Below are positions 41,693 through 50,863 of a stretch of DNA of 64,000 bases, piece after piece. The notes under the pieces were generated by a model. The model was not told the DNA's origin. It searched no databases and was given only the letters and a program-made list of their open reading frames with translations. Source of the DNA: Acinetobacter sp. CS-2. Its GTDB lineage: Bacteria > Pseudomonadota > Gammaproteobacteria > Pseudomonadales > Moraxellaceae. Position numbers and translations under genes: made by a program. The DNA lies in NCBI RefSeq assembly GCF_016599715.1, contig NZ_CP067019.1, positions 1,302,001 through 1,366,000 on the forward strand, written 5' to 3'. Each line of letters starts with the position of its first letter. The first letter of the stretch is position 1.

Positions 41693-42754
41693 ATGTTCAA
41701 CATGAATATGATGACAGAGCTTGAAACCAATACACGATTTGTCGATCAATTTGGTCGCAGCAAGCACAAATTGCGGATTTCAGTAACCGATCGCTGTAAT
41801 TTTAAGTGTGTCTATTGCATGCCGGAACATCCTGAGTGGATGAAAAAACACGATTTGCTCAGTTTTGAACAGCTCTATCAGTTTTGTGATTTTATGGTGC
41901 GTCGTGGTATTGAATCTATTCGGATCACGGGCGGAGAACCATTAATGCGTCAAGGGGTGGTGCATTTTGTCGCGCAGTTACAAGAGTTAAAAAAACTTGG
42001 GCTGAAACGCATTTCCATTACCACCAATGCCCATTATTTAAAACAATATGCAGCCGCATTAAAACAGGCCGGACTGGATGATTTAAACATAAGTCTGGAT
42101 AGTTTGGATACCCAGCAATTTAAACAGCTGACCCAAAAAGATTTATCTCCTGTCCTTGAAGGAATTCAGGCAGCACGAGCTGCAGGTTTGCCGATCAAGA
42201 TCAATAGTGTATTGATGAAGAGCATGAATGACGATCAAATTCTGCCTTTGGCACGCTGGTCGGTTCAAGAAAAAATTATCTTACGCTTTATTGAATTTAT
42301 GCCACTGGATGGGGATCGTAAATGGTCGAGCGAGTATGTGGTCAGTGAACAACAGATTTTAGACAGCCTGCGTACTGAATTTGCTGTAACTCAACTGAGA
42401 AGTGACCCTGCGCGCTCAACTTCAGAGCCGGCACGACAGTATTTTATTGATGGTCATCCAATCGGAATCATATCCACCATCACCAATTCATTTTGTGGAA
42501 CGTGTGACCGGGTACGTTTAACCGCACAAGGTGAGTTTTATAACTGTCTGTTTGCACCTCAAGCTTTGAATCTAAAAACTGAAATTAAAGCCCTGAACGC
42601 GTCTGAACCTTTGAGCGAACTGAGCTTGCATGCTGCATTATCACACTATATCTGGAACAAAGAATCAGGTTATCACGGCATAGTACAACGGTTGGAAAAT
42701 CAGCGCATGAATAAAAACAGCCGCAAAATCAGCATGCACATGCTTGGAGGTTAA
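41693..42754 (+). CDS. moaA: GTP 3',8-cyclase MoaA (radical SAM)
   Basis: A 353-residue radical SAM enzyme. C35, C39 and C42 (CNFKCVYC) bind the SAM cluster. The second cluster uses the C-terminal 'FCGTCDRVRL' and a later cysteine in 'YNCLFAP'. The protein ends in the catalytic double glycine (MLGG). MoaA with MoaC turns GTP into cyclic pyranopterin monophosphate, the first step of Moco synthesis. ATG 41693 is used; ATG 41702 is also possible as neither has a strong ribosome site. It opens the moaA-D-E-CB-moeA-modABC run. Confidence 0.93.
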   Translation: MFNMNMMTELETNTRFVDQFGRSKHKLRISVTDRCNFKCVYCMPEHPEWMKKHDLLSFEQLYQFCDFMVRRGIESIRITGGEPLMRQGVVHFVAQLQELKKLGLKRISITTNAHYLKQYAAALKQAGLDDLNISLDSLDTQQFKQLTQKDLSPVLEGIQAARAAGLPIKINSVLMKSMNDDQILPLARWSVQEKIILRFIEFMPLDGDRKWSSEYVVSEQQILDSLRTEFAVTQLRSDPARSTSEPARQYFIDGHPIGIISTITNSFCGTCDRVRLTAQGEFYNCLFAPQALNLKTEIKALNASEPLSELSLHAALSHYIWNKESGYHGIVQRLENQRMNKNSRKISMHMLGG

Positions 42755-42755
42755 G

Positions 42756-43007
42756 ATGTCACAGATCACAATTAAAATTGAAGCCTTCGGTGCGGTAGAA
42801 CGCCAGTTACCTGCAAACTTGGAGATGATCTGCAGCCCATACAGCACGGTTGGGCAAGTTTTGGCTCAAATTGGGCAGGAGTATCCGGTAGCTTTTAGCA
42901 TGATTGAACGCTGTGCCTGTGCCATCGGCGAGGACATTATCTCACGTCAAACTCAATTCCATGCAGACACCACTTTGGTGCTGCTGTCACCGGTAGCAGG
43001 GGGATGA
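42756..43007 (+). CDS. moaD: Molybdopterin synthase sulfur carrier MoaD
   Basis: An 83-residue ubiquitin-like protein ending in VAGG, whose terminal glycine is thiocarboxylated to deliver sulfur. ATG 42756 follows GGAGG by a proper spacing; it lies one base after the moaA stop. 'LVLLSPVAGG' is the usual C-terminal strand. It works with MoaE, encoded one base downstream. Confidence 0.92.
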   Translation: MSQITIKIEAFGAVERQLPANLEMICSPYSTVGQVLAQIGQEYPVAFSMIERCACAIGEDIISRQTQFHADTTLVLLSPVAGG

Positions 43008-43008
43008 A

Positions 43009-43578
43009 ATGGAACAGCTGAAAGCATTTTCACGAATTCAGGATACGGCCTTAACCTTAGACAGTTTTGATCAGATTGAGCATTTTCCAGAATGTGGCGG
43101 TATTGGGGTGTTCATTGGCACCGTGCGTAATCATCATGAAGGTAAAGCGGTTAAAGCGCTGAAATATACATCTTATGCACCGGTGGCGGAAAAAATGATT
43201 CGTCAGATTGAGCAGGAGATTCAGCATAAATATGGGGTGTCCTATGTTCGGGTGATTCACCGGATAGGAGCATTGGATATTGGTGAAAAAGCCATTATTG
43301 CCATTACCTATGCGGCACATCGACGCGAAGCCTTTGCTGCCTGTGAAGAAGCGGTAGAACGGGTCAAGCATGAAGTGCCGGTGTGGAAAGAAGAATTTTA
43401 TCTGGATGGTAGCAGCCAATATGTAGAAGGCTGCTGTATCCGTAAAGATGAAGCAGATGAAGCACATTCACATCCTCATCCTGGAGACTCATCTGAACAG
43501 CATGATCATCAGCATTGTGACCATGCAAAAGATCATGTCAAAGACAATGCTGCGCCGATCTACCAATGGCCGCTTTAA
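43009..43578 (+). CDS. moaE: Molybdopterin synthase catalytic subunit MoaE with histidine-rich tail
   Basis: A 189-residue protein. Residues 10-145 are the MoaE domain ('GGIGVFIGTVRNHHEGKAV', 'RIGALDIGEKAI', catalytic lysine in 'VPVWKEEFY'). It transfers sulfur from MoaD to make molybdopterin. Most MoaE proteins end near residue 150; here about 35 extra residues follow ('EAHSHPHPGD', 'EQHDHQHCDHAKDH') with nine histidines, one cysteine and many acids. That tail is likely to bind divalent metal (Cu, Zn or Ni), relevant because copper is an intermediate ligand in Moco synthesis. Confidence 0.92.
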   Translation: MEQLKAFSRIQDTALTLDSFDQIEHFPECGGIGVFIGTVRNHHEGKAVKALKYTSYAPVAEKMIRQIEQEIQHKYGVSYVRVIHRIGALDIGEKAIIAITYAAHRREAFAACEEAVERVKHEVPVWKEEFYLDGSSQYVEGCCIRKDEADEAHSHPHPGDSSEQHDHQHCDHAKDHVKDNAAPIYQWPL

Positions 43579-43617
43579 TTGAACAATATTTTGAAAAATG
43601 AATGATAGGAACATGCA

Positions 43618-44541
43618 ATGAAAAATGTCGGGATGAAAGCAGAAAGTTATCGCACTGCAGTGGCTACAGGGATTCTGCACGCACCGCCACATTGCATCGA
43701 GTTATTACGTAACGGCAATACTGAAAAAGGCGATGCGCTGAAAACGGCACGAATTGCAGGGATTTTAGCGGCGAAACGTACCGATGAGCTGATTCCGCTG
43801 TGTCATCCGCTACCGATTTACCGTGCCGATGTGGAATATGAACTGTTTGATGCCCATGTCGAGATTATTGCCACTGTAGAAACCATTGGGCCGACAGGGG
43901 TGGAGATGGAAGCATTAACCGCAGTCAGTCTGGCCGGGTTAACGCTGTATGACATGCTGAAACCGCATTGTGAACCGGAAGATTTATGTCTGGATCAGGT
44001 TAAGTTACAAAAGAAAAAAGGCGGAAAATCCCATTTTACCCGTGCCTTAAAAGAAGCGTTGCCGGCTTCAATCATTGTATTGTCCGATACTGTGGCTGCA
44101 GGTAAAAAACCGGATACTGCCGGGCAGAATGTGCTGGAAATTTTACAGGAAGCCAATTTTAGCGATATTGCTTATCAGGTGATACCAGACAGTCCTGAAC
44201 AACTGTTGGCATTGGTTGAACAGCAAAAAAATGATTATCCACTGATTTTAACTGTTGGCGGTACAGGACTTGGCCCTAAAGATTTAACAGTGGAAACCAT
44301 TCAGCCTTTATTAAAACGTGAAATTCCCGGCTTGATGGAAGCTTCACGCAGTTTTGGGCAAAAACGCACGCCTTATGCGGCCTTGAGTCGTGGCGTGGCC
44401 GGTTATATCGATAACAGTCTGGTGATGACTTTACCGGGCAGCCGTCAGGGAGCGAAAGAGTCCTTGATTGCAGTACTGCCTGCCTTGGTGCATTTATTTG
44501 ATGTGCAAAAAAATATCCCCCATCCAGGTGGCTACCAATGA
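43618..44541 (+). CDS. moaCB: Fused MoaC-MoaB (cyclic pyranopterin synthase and molybdopterin adenylyltransferase-like)
   Basis: A 307-residue fusion. Residues 1-~150 are MoaC ('ARIAGILAAKRTDELIPLCHPLP', 'VEMEALTAVSLAGLTLYDM', with the catalytic K/D set), which with MoaA forms cyclic pyranopterin. Residues about 155-300 are a MoaB/MogA domain ('LTVGGTGLGPKDLTVE', 'TLPGSRQGAKESL'), which adenylates molybdopterin before Mo insertion. The connector is a lysine-rich stretch. This gene organisation is found in Acinetobacter and some other bacteria. It sits between moaE and moeA; its stop overlaps the moeA start. Confidence 0.93.
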   Translation: MKNVGMKAESYRTAVATGILHAPPHCIELLRNGNTEKGDALKTARIAGILAAKRTDELIPLCHPLPIYRADVEYELFDAHVEIIATVETIGPTGVEMEALTAVSLAGLTLYDMLKPHCEPEDLCLDQVKLQKKKGGKSHFTRALKEALPASIIVLSDTVAAGKKPDTAGQNVLEILQEANFSDIAYQVIPDSPEQLLALVEQQKNDYPLILTVGGTGLGPKDLTVETIQPLLKREIPGLMEASRSFGQKRTPYAALSRGVAGYIDNSLVMTLPGSRQGAKESLIAVLPALVHLFDVQKNIPHPGGYQ

Positions 44542-45779
44542 ATAGCAAAATGTCTGGATGTGGCGCAGAGCCAGGCTTGATTACGGTAGATCACGCTTTA
44601 AATTTAATTTTGCAGCATACTCAGGGACTTGTCACGGAAAGTCTGGGGTTAAATCGGGCTTTAAACCGCTATTTGGCGCAAGATATTTATTCCACCATTA
44701 ATCTGCCCTTATTTTCTCAAAGCGCGGTAGACGGCTATGCGATTTGTGCCCAATCTGCAATTGCACCACATAGCGAATTTAAACTGATCGGTGAAATTCG
44801 GGCAGGTGAACCGACTGAATGGCAACTGAAAGCAGGACAAGCCGTACGGATTTTTACCGGTGCCAAAATTCCGTTTGGCACCACCACAGTGGCACGTCAG
44901 GAAATCGTCAAGCTCATCGATTCAGGCAAAATCGCAATACTCGAAAACCTGCATGCTCATGCCGACATTCGTGATATGGGGGAAGAAATTAGTACTGGGC
45001 AGCTGCTAGCCAGTAAAGGCCAACAGCTGTCTGTGGGGGCAATTGCCAGCTTAAGTATGGCTGGCATTCACAGCGTTGAAGTTGTTCAATATCCCAAAGT
45101 TGCGGTCATAATTAGCGGGGATGAAGTCGCGAGCAGCATTGAGGATTTTGTAGCAGGTAAGATTTTTGATGCCAATGCGCCCCTGATTCAGGCCTGGTTT
45201 CAAAATGCAGGACAGCAAGTTGAAATTTTCCATGTAGCCGATAGCAAAGATGCAGTGAAAGCATTAATTCAGCAATTATCGGACAGCTATGATCTGGTTT
45301 TAAGCACCGGCGGTGTCTCGGTGGGAGATTATGATTTTATTCGGCCAGTGGCACTGGATTTAGGCTTTGAACAGCTGTTCTGGAAAGTGAAACAGAAACC
45401 GGGCAAGCCGATGTTCTTTGCAGAATTAACCCGCAATGATTGTTCGCATTGTTATCTGTTGGGTTTGCCGGGCAATCCCGCAGCCGTGTATGTGGGCATG
45501 CAAATTTATACCGCGACCTTATTAAATGTATTGCAGGGGCAAAAACAGCGGCCGGACTGGTTTAGTGCAGTACTCAGCCATGATTTAAAAATCGACAGCC
45601 GAGAACGTTTTTTAAGAATGTCAGCCAGTTTCGATCAGGGAATATTAAAGGTTAAAAGTTTGTCTAAACAGCAATCACATATGCTGAGCAATTTAATGCA
45701 GGCCAATTGTCTGGTGCGTATTCCCGCAGGGCAAAGCCTGCTTGAAGGGGATATTGTCCAGGGCTTATTTATTCATTAA
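44538..45779 (+). CDS. moeA: Molybdopterin molybdenumtransferase MoeA
   Basis: A 413-residue enzyme. Visible motifs are 'PLFSQSAVDGYAI' (substrate site) near residue 58, 'GEIRAGEP', 'IFTGAKIPFGTTTVARQE', 'STGGVSVGDYDFIRP' and 'VKQKPGKPMFFAEL', followed by 'LGLPGNPAAVYV' and a C-terminal beta domain. MoeA inserts molybdate into adenylylated molybdopterin, the last shared step of Moco synthesis. It is coupled to moaCB by ATGA and followed after 14 bases by modA. Confidence 0.93.
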   Translation: MNSKMSGCGAEPGLITVDHALNLILQHTQGLVTESLGLNRALNRYLAQDIYSTINLPLFSQSAVDGYAICAQSAIAPHSEFKLIGEIRAGEPTEWQLKAGQAVRIFTGAKIPFGTTTVARQEIVKLIDSGKIAILENLHAHADIRDMGEEISTGQLLASKGQQLSVGAIASLSMAGIHSVEVVQYPKVAVIISGDEVASSIEDFVAGKIFDANAPLIQAWFQNAGQQVEIFHVADSKDAVKALIQQLSDSYDLVLSTGGVSVGDYDFIRPVALDLGFEQLFWKVKQKPGKPMFFAELTRNDCSHCYLLGLPGNPAAVYVGMQIYTATLLNVLQGQKQRPDWFSAVLSHDLKIDSRERFLRMSASFDQGILKVKSLSKQQSHMLSNLMQANCLVRIPAGQSLLEGDIVQGLFIH

Positions 45780-45793
45780 GGGGCAAAAGAATC

Positions 45794-46555
45794 ATGAAAA
45801 AATCTCTGTTTTTCTCAGTATGTCTACCGGTTTTACTTTCAGTTGCACATGCTGAAACAGTCAAAATTTATGCTGCTGCCAGCCTGACCAACGCCATGAG
45901 CGACATTGAAAAAATTTATGCAAAGCAACATCCGAAAACAAATCTTGTATCGGTATATGGGGCTTCATCCGCACTTGCAAAACAGGTTGAAGCAGGGGCA
46001 AGCAGTGATATCTTTTTTTCGGCCGATCTGGACTGGATGAATTACCTGATCAAAAAGAACCTGATTAATCAAAACAGAACCAGGCCCTTATTGTTTAACC
46101 AGCTGGTGGCCATCAGTTCAAAAAATTTAAATATTGCATTTAAGCCACAGTCTACTTTTAATTTTGCTCAAGCGTTTAAAGGACATCTTTGTACGGGACA
46201 GATGGAATCTGTGCCTGCGGGTAAATATGCCAAACAGAGCCTGATTAAACTGAACTGGCTAGATCATTTAAAAGGTCGGATTGTCGGGACGGATGATGTG
46301 CGCTCGGCTTTGGCTTTTGTTGAGCGTGGCGAATGTGAGGTAGGTATTGTTTATAAAACGGATGCCCTGATTAGCCAGAAAGTTAAAATCATCGGTACTT
46401 TTCCCGCAAACTCACATAGCCCGATTGCGTATCCGCTGGCTTTAACCAAGCAGGGCGAACAGAATAAACACGCAGTACAGTTTGCACAGTTTGTGGAAAA
46501 AAGTGCTCATGCCAAAGCAATCTTTAAAAAATACGGTTTTAGTCTGAAATCCTAA
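45794..46555 (+). CDS. modA: Molybdate-binding periplasmic protein ModA
   Basis: A 253-residue protein with a Sec signal peptide (cleavage after AHA, about residue 20). The mature start 'ETVKIYAAASLTNAM' and 'YGASSALAKQVEAGASSDIFFSAD' supply the serine/alanine oxyanion-binding loops. It delivers molybdate or tungstate to ModB. It belongs to the operon's uptake end, followed by modB after 26 bases. Confidence 0.93.
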   Translation: MKKSLFFSVCLPVLLSVAHAETVKIYAAASLTNAMSDIEKIYAKQHPKTNLVSVYGASSALAKQVEAGASSDIFFSADLDWMNYLIKKNLINQNRTRPLLFNQLVAISSKNLNIAFKPQSTFNFAQAFKGHLCTGQMESVPAGKYAKQSLIKLNWLDHLKGRIVGTDDVRSALAFVERGECEVGIVYKTDALISQKVKIIGTFPANSHSPIAYPLALTKQGEQNKHAVQFAQFVEKSAHAKAIFKKYGFSLKS

Positions 46556-46581
46556 GCAATCCCTTGGGAGATAAATCAACG

Positions 46582-47265
46582 ATGTTAAGTCCAGAAGAGC
46601 TGAGCGCCCTGTATTTATCTGCCAAAGTAGCCGGTTTTGCCACCTTGTTCTGCTTACCTTTTGCCATCGGCTTGGCTTGGATACTAGCACGACATGAATT
46701 TCGGCTGAAATTTATTGTGGAAGCATGTTTACAGTTGCCGATGGTTTTGCCTCCAGTCGTATTGGGCTATTTACTGCTGGTGTTGTTTGGCAATCAGGGC
46801 ATCATTGGGAAATATCTGCATACACTGGGCATCCAGCTGGCCTTTAACTGGAAAGGGGCTGTATTGGCCTCGATGATTGTGGCATTTCCGCTGATGGTAC
46901 AACCGATTCGGCTGTCCTTTCAGTTGATGAACCAGCAACTGGAACAGATTGCCGGTTCATTGGGGGCTGCACCGTGGAGAGTCTTTTTCAGTATCAACTT
47001 GCCTTTGGCTATTCCTGGCATCGTGATGGGTAGCATTTTATGTTTTAGTCGTAGCCTGGGGGAGTTTGGTGCCACCATTACTTTTGTCGGTAACATTCCT
47101 GATGAAACCCGTACCATTCCCATCGCGATTTATTCCTTGCTGCAACAACCCAATGGTGAAGATATGGCAATGCGTTTGGTGGCCTTATCCTTATTTTTGG
47201 CTTTTAGCGCCTTAATTGCCAATTACTTTATTCTGCAAAACTATCAACGCAAATTGGGAGCCTGA
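46582..47265 (+). CDS. modB: Molybdate ABC transporter permease ModB
   Basis: A 227-residue inner-membrane protein with about five to six hydrophobic segments. The EAA loop reads 'GSLGAAPWRVFFSINLPLAIPGI', with 'SRSLGEFGATITF' after it, typical of ModB. ATG 46582 is taken; a TTG at 46564 lies before the GGGAGA ribosome site. One base separates its stop from modC. Confidence 0.93.
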   Translation: MLSPEELSALYLSAKVAGFATLFCLPFAIGLAWILARHEFRLKFIVEACLQLPMVLPPVVLGYLLLVLFGNQGIIGKYLHTLGIQLAFNWKGAVLASMIVAFPLMVQPIRLSFQLMNQQLEQIAGSLGAAPWRVFFSINLPLAIPGIVMGSILCFSRSLGEFGATITFVGNIPDETRTIPIAIYSLLQQPNGEDMAMRLVALSLFLAFSALIANYFILQNYQRKLGA

Positions 47266-47266
47266 A

Positions 47267-47908
47267 ATGTTGAAATGTGATTTTCAATATCAACATGCCG
47301 ATTTTAGCTTGAATGTTGAACTGGAGATGCAGCAGTCACTTTTGGGCATTGTGGGCGTTTCTGGGAGTGGCAAGAGCACCTTGTTAAAAAATATTGTCGG
47401 ACTGTTAAAACCCGATCAGGGGTATATCCAGTTTAATCAACACATTTTGGTGGATACCCTGCAAAACATTCATCTGCCTATGCATCAACGCAAAATCGCT
47501 TTAATTTTCCAGCAGGCCTTGCTGTTTCCGCATCTGAATGTCAAACAGAATTTATGTTATGCAGAAAAATGGCTGGCACCCCCGGAACGAAAATTCCAGT
47601 TTGATGACATTGTAGATTTGCTGGACTTGAATGGCCTGATTCAACGTAAAGCCCGGCAGCTTTCAGGCGGGGAAGCACAGCGGGTATCGATTGGACGTGC
47701 CTTACTGTCTTCTCCCAACTTGCTGTTATTGGATGAACCATTAACCGGATTAGATGTACAGTTAAAACAGCAAATTTTACCCTTTTTTAAACGAATGAAA
47801 GATGAACTGAATGTGCCGATGATTTATGTCTCTCATCATCTGGAGGAACTGGAGTATTTAGAGGCTGATACTTTGCAGTTAAGCCATGGCAAATTACAGC
47901 ATAATTAA
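47267..47908 (+). CDS. modC: Molybdate ABC transporter ATPase ModC, short form
   Basis: A 213-residue ATPase: Walker A 'GVSGSGKSTLLKN', Q-loop 'IALIFQQALLFPHL', signature 'LSGGEAQRVSIGRALL', Walker B 'LLLLDEPLTGLD', H-loop 'IYVSHH'. ATG 47267 follows GGGAG by a normal spacing. The usual ModC is about 350 residues with a C-terminal TOBE/Mop domain that senses molybdate; that domain is missing here and no Mop gene follows. The gene ends the operon. Confidence 0.9.
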   Translation: MLKCDFQYQHADFSLNVELEMQQSLLGIVGVSGSGKSTLLKNIVGLLKPDQGYIQFNQHILVDTLQNIHLPMHQRKIALIFQQALLFPHLNVKQNLCYAEKWLAPPERKFQFDDIVDLLDLNGLIQRKARQLSGGEAQRVSIGRALLSSPNLLLLDEPLTGLDVQLKQQILPFFKRMKDELNVPMIYVSHHLEELEYLEADTLQLSHGKLQHN

Positions 47909-48010
47909 ACTGATTAGAGCCGGCTCATATTATTAAAAATAGCCTAAGCAATTTAAATCCTAAACTGCTTAAACTATTTCTATAAATATCAAAAAAGCAT
48001 CTTAAAAGGA

Positions 48011-48460
48011 TTATGGAGTATGTTTAACCACCAGCACGGGAACATGACTTGCGGTCAGAATATCCTGGGCAATACTGCCAATAAAAGCTTTTTTCAAACC
48101 GGTACGCCCATGCGATCCAACCACAATCAAATCAGCCTTTAATTCATCGGCTAGTTCAGCAATGGCCTCACTGGGGGATTGTTTGGCCAGAAGTTTAGTC
48201 TCTGCGGCAATGCCTGCTTCAGAAAATCTGGCACCTAGCTCAGCTAATATATTTTTAGCGTGGGCTTGGGCCTCCATAAAATAATCTGTGACTCCAGGTA
48301 CATTTTTATAAAAACTGACACTGGTTAAAGGGTCGATAATCACCACACTGACTATAGTCACTTTACTTCCTATAGCTTTAGCCAACATCATCGCTTGGTC
48401 AGCGGCAGCGAGAGAGATAGGGGAATCATCCACAGAAACTAAGATGTGCTGGTAACCCAT
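48011..48460 (-). CDS. Universal stress protein, single UspA domain
   Basis: A 149-residue UspA-family protein started at ATG 48460, with AGAGGA upstream. 'ILVSVDDSPIS' at the N-terminus and 'LIVVGSHGRTGLKKAFIGSIAQ' plus 'HVPVLVVK' near the C-terminus form the ATP-binding site of the ATP-binding Usp class (G-x2-G-x9-G-S pattern). Such proteins respond to starvation, oxidative or envelope stress; the exact function is unknown. Confidence 0.9.
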   Translation of the reverse strand: MGYQHILVSVDDSPISLAAADQAMMLAKAIGSKVTIVSVVIIDPLTSVSFYKNVPGVTDYFMEAQAHAKNILAELGARFSEAGIAAETKLLAKQSPSEAIAELADELKADLIVVGSHGRTGLKKAFIGSIAQDILTASHVPVLVVKHTP

Positions 48461-48971
48461 GATGTTATCCTCTTGTTTCAATATTTATTATTTGTTCAAA
48501 GCTTAACATAGTTAGAATGCTGGAAGGAAAAAAGGTAAAAATGTATCTTTTATATTTAAGTCACCAAAATATTCATTAAATTTGAAAATTATCTTTTGAT
48601 TTATAAGAATAAATATCAAACCTATTTTTAATGATAGAAATTTCAGCAGCAAAGCCTGGGAGGATCGACATTTCCAACTCTTGGCTTTGGTAGCTAACTA
48701 GTGTACCCCTTTGCCTAAAGAGATAACATAGTTGCCAGCATTATGCATGGTTTTGAACACCTGTGGGCTTCTTGGGATTTTTTATCCAATCCAGAAGATT
48801 GTGAATTTTTTAGAAAGCTGTTAGATGGCTAATAGTAGCTTATAGTAGCTTACTGCAGACTTGCTTATCTATCTGTCCATGTTGATATTATAGATTGGTT
48901 TGGAATCGATCTGCTTTTGTTTAAGCTTTTAATAAGAAGGTTGAAAAATAGAATGATAAAAATTAGCTTAT
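48461..48971. other. Intergenic region with a possible decayed ORF and tandem repeat
   Basis: About 510 bases with no complete gene. An open frame 48719-48832 (ATG 48743) encodes a protein-like end ('FEHLWASWDFLSNPEDCEFF') but has no ribosome site, so it may be a gene remnant. A tandem duplication TAGTAGCTTA x2 follows at 48833-48852. The remainder is AT-rich and unremarkable. Confidence 0.4.
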
Positions 48972-49005
48972 AAAAAAAGCCCCAATCTTTCGATTAGGGC
49001 TTTTT
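48972..49005. terminator. Terminator of tRNA-Gly
   Basis: AAAAAGCCC...GGGCTTTTT palindrome with an AATC/GATT inner stem and TTTC loop, just downstream of the - strand tRNA. Confidence 0.85.
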
Positions 49006-49012
49006 CGTATTC

Positions 49013-49088
49013 TGGAGCGGGAAAGGAGACTCGAACTCCCGACCCCAACCTTGGCAAGGTTATGCTCTACCAACTGAGCTATTCCCGC
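49013..49088 (-). tRNA. tRNA-Gly (GCC anticodon)
   Basis: A 76-base cloverleaf on the - strand: acceptor GCGGGAA / TTCCCGC, D-arm with AGCTCAGTTGGTAGAGC, anticodon loop TTGCCAA (anticodon bases at 49053-49055), T-arm with GTTCGAGTC, and an encoded CCA end at 49013-49015. It is immediately followed by a terminator. Confidence 0.97.
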
Positions 49089-49153
49089 AATATGGAAGTG
49101 CATTATAGAGAGTTTCTTTCAACTGTCAACTCTTTGTGCTTCCAAATGTTTAA

Positions 49154-50575
49154 TTAATCAGCACGACGCCAAATGGTGCCTTGACGGGTATCTTCCAAAA
49201 CCACGCCTTGATCGAGTAAATTCTGGCGAATTTCATCAGCTTTGGCAAATTCCTTGGCCTTTTTCGCATCTTTACGTTGCTGAATCAGGTCTTCAATCTG
49301 CTCTTCCGACAAGCCTAATGCTTCCTGACCAATATCTGATTTCAAAAAGTCGTCTACATTGTACTGTACCAAACCTAAGATATTGGTCAAGTGACGTAAA
49401 GTTGAATAATATACTGCAGCCTGTTCAGCATTTTCATCTTTCACTGCACGGTTCAGCTCTTTGTTGACTTCAAACAATACGGCAATGGCTTCAGCGGTAT
49501 TGAAGTCATCACGCATAGCAGCATTAAAACGTTCAACCAATGCTTCATCTAGAATTTCTACAGTTTTTTCACCATAGGCTTGTTGATATGCCTTAAATGA
49601 GTGATAGAAACGGGAAAGGGTGTTCTTTGCTTCTTTAAGTGCCGTGTCAGAGAAGTTCACCGGGCTGCGGTAATGCGAAGAAACAATAAAGAAACGGATC
49701 ACTTCCGGATGGAATTTATCCATCACATCGCGAATGGTGAAAAAGTTACCTAAAGACTTCGACATTTTTTCGCCATCGACATTAATAAAGCCGACATGCA
49801 TCCAGTAATTCACATACTGTTCGCCAGTTGATGCTTCTGATTGGGCAATTTCATTTTCATGATGCGGGAAAGTTAAATCTGAACCGCCTCCATGAATATC
49901 AAAATGGTTGCCCAGACAGCACGTTGACATTGCTGAACATTCAATATGCCAGCCCGGACGTCCGTTGCCCCAAGGTGAAGCCCATGAAGGTTCATTTTCT
50001 TTGGCATGTTTCCACAGTACAAAGTCAAACGGATGTTTCTTTTCTACTTCCACATCGACACGTTCAGAGGCACCGGCTTGCATATCTTCCAGTTTACGGC
50101 CCGACAAACGGCCGTATTTGGCAAATTTTTCCACTTCAAAATAGACATCGCCATTTGCAGAAGGATAAGCCGTGCCTTTATTGACCAGATTGCCAATCAT
50201 GTTTTGCATCTGGTCGATGTAATCAGTCGCACGAGGGGCTTCATCTGGATGCAGACAGCCCAAGTTTTCAGCATCTTCGTTCATGGCTTTGATAAAACGA
50301 TCGGTTAGCGCAGTAATGCTTTCCCCATTTTCATTGGCACGTTTGATGATTTTGTCATCAATATCGGTAATGTTACGTACGTATTTTACCTTCCAGCCCT
50401 GACTGCGCAGAAAACGAATAATATAGTCAAATGCAACCATAACTCGAGCATGACCAATATGACAGTAGTCATACACGGTCATACCGCAAACATACATGTC
50501 GATATGACCTTCTTTACGAGGTACGAATTCTACTTTTTTACGTTGCTCTGAGTTATATAGAACAAAAGGTTGCAT
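49154..50575 (-). CDS. cysS: Cysteinyl-tRNA synthetase
   Basis: A 473-residue class I aminoacyl-tRNA synthetase. HIGH-type motif in '[15 protein letters not shown]' near residue 35 and KMSKS in '[12 protein letters not shown]' near residue 270. Zinc ligands are a cysteine in '[10 protein letters not shown]' and 'ECSAMS', with '[13 protein letters not shown]'. It charges tRNA-Cys. It shares the strand with the tRNA-Gly gene downstream. Confidence 0.97.
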   Translation of the reverse strand: MQPFVLYNSEQRKKVEFVPRKEGHIDMYVCGMTVYDYCHIGHARVMVAFDYIIRFLRSQGWKVKYVRNITDIDDKIIKRANENGESITALTDRFIKAMNEDAENLGCLHPDEAPRATDYIDQMQNMIGNLVNKGTAYPSANGDVYFEVEKFAKYGRLSGRKLEDMQAGASERVDVEVEKKHPFDFVLWKHAKENEPSWASPWGNGRPGWHIECSAMSTCCLGNHFDIHGGGSDLTFPHHENEIAQSEASTGEQYVNYWMHVGFINVDGEKMSKSLGNFFTIRDVMDKFHPEVIRFFIVSSHYRSPVNFSDTALKEAKNTLSRFYHSFKAYQQAYGEKTVEILDEALVERFNAAMRDDFNTAEAIAVLFEVNKELNRAVKDENAEQAAVYYSTLRHLTNILGLVQYNVDDFLKSDIGQEALGLSEEQIEDLIQQRKDAKKAKEFAKADEIRQNLLDQGVVLEDTRQGTIWRRAD

Positions 50576-50863
50576 AGGTCTTCAAATTGTTTCTACTAAA
50601 AGATGGCTCATCTTAACCTAAGCATTTTTTTTCATAAAGTTAAAACGAAAAAAAGCAGGAATTTTTTAGGGAACATATGGATGTATAAATGTTGAATGCC
50701 ATGACTAATGATGTGCAATGCTCTATTGCAAATAAAATCATCAGTGATGGCTGCCGATCTGTACCGTTTTTCTGGAGCATTTAAGACCAGAGCCTTTTAG
50801 AAATAGGCAGATGTAATATCCAGATTTTATAGATCAAGTGAACACTATATATCTCATCAATAT

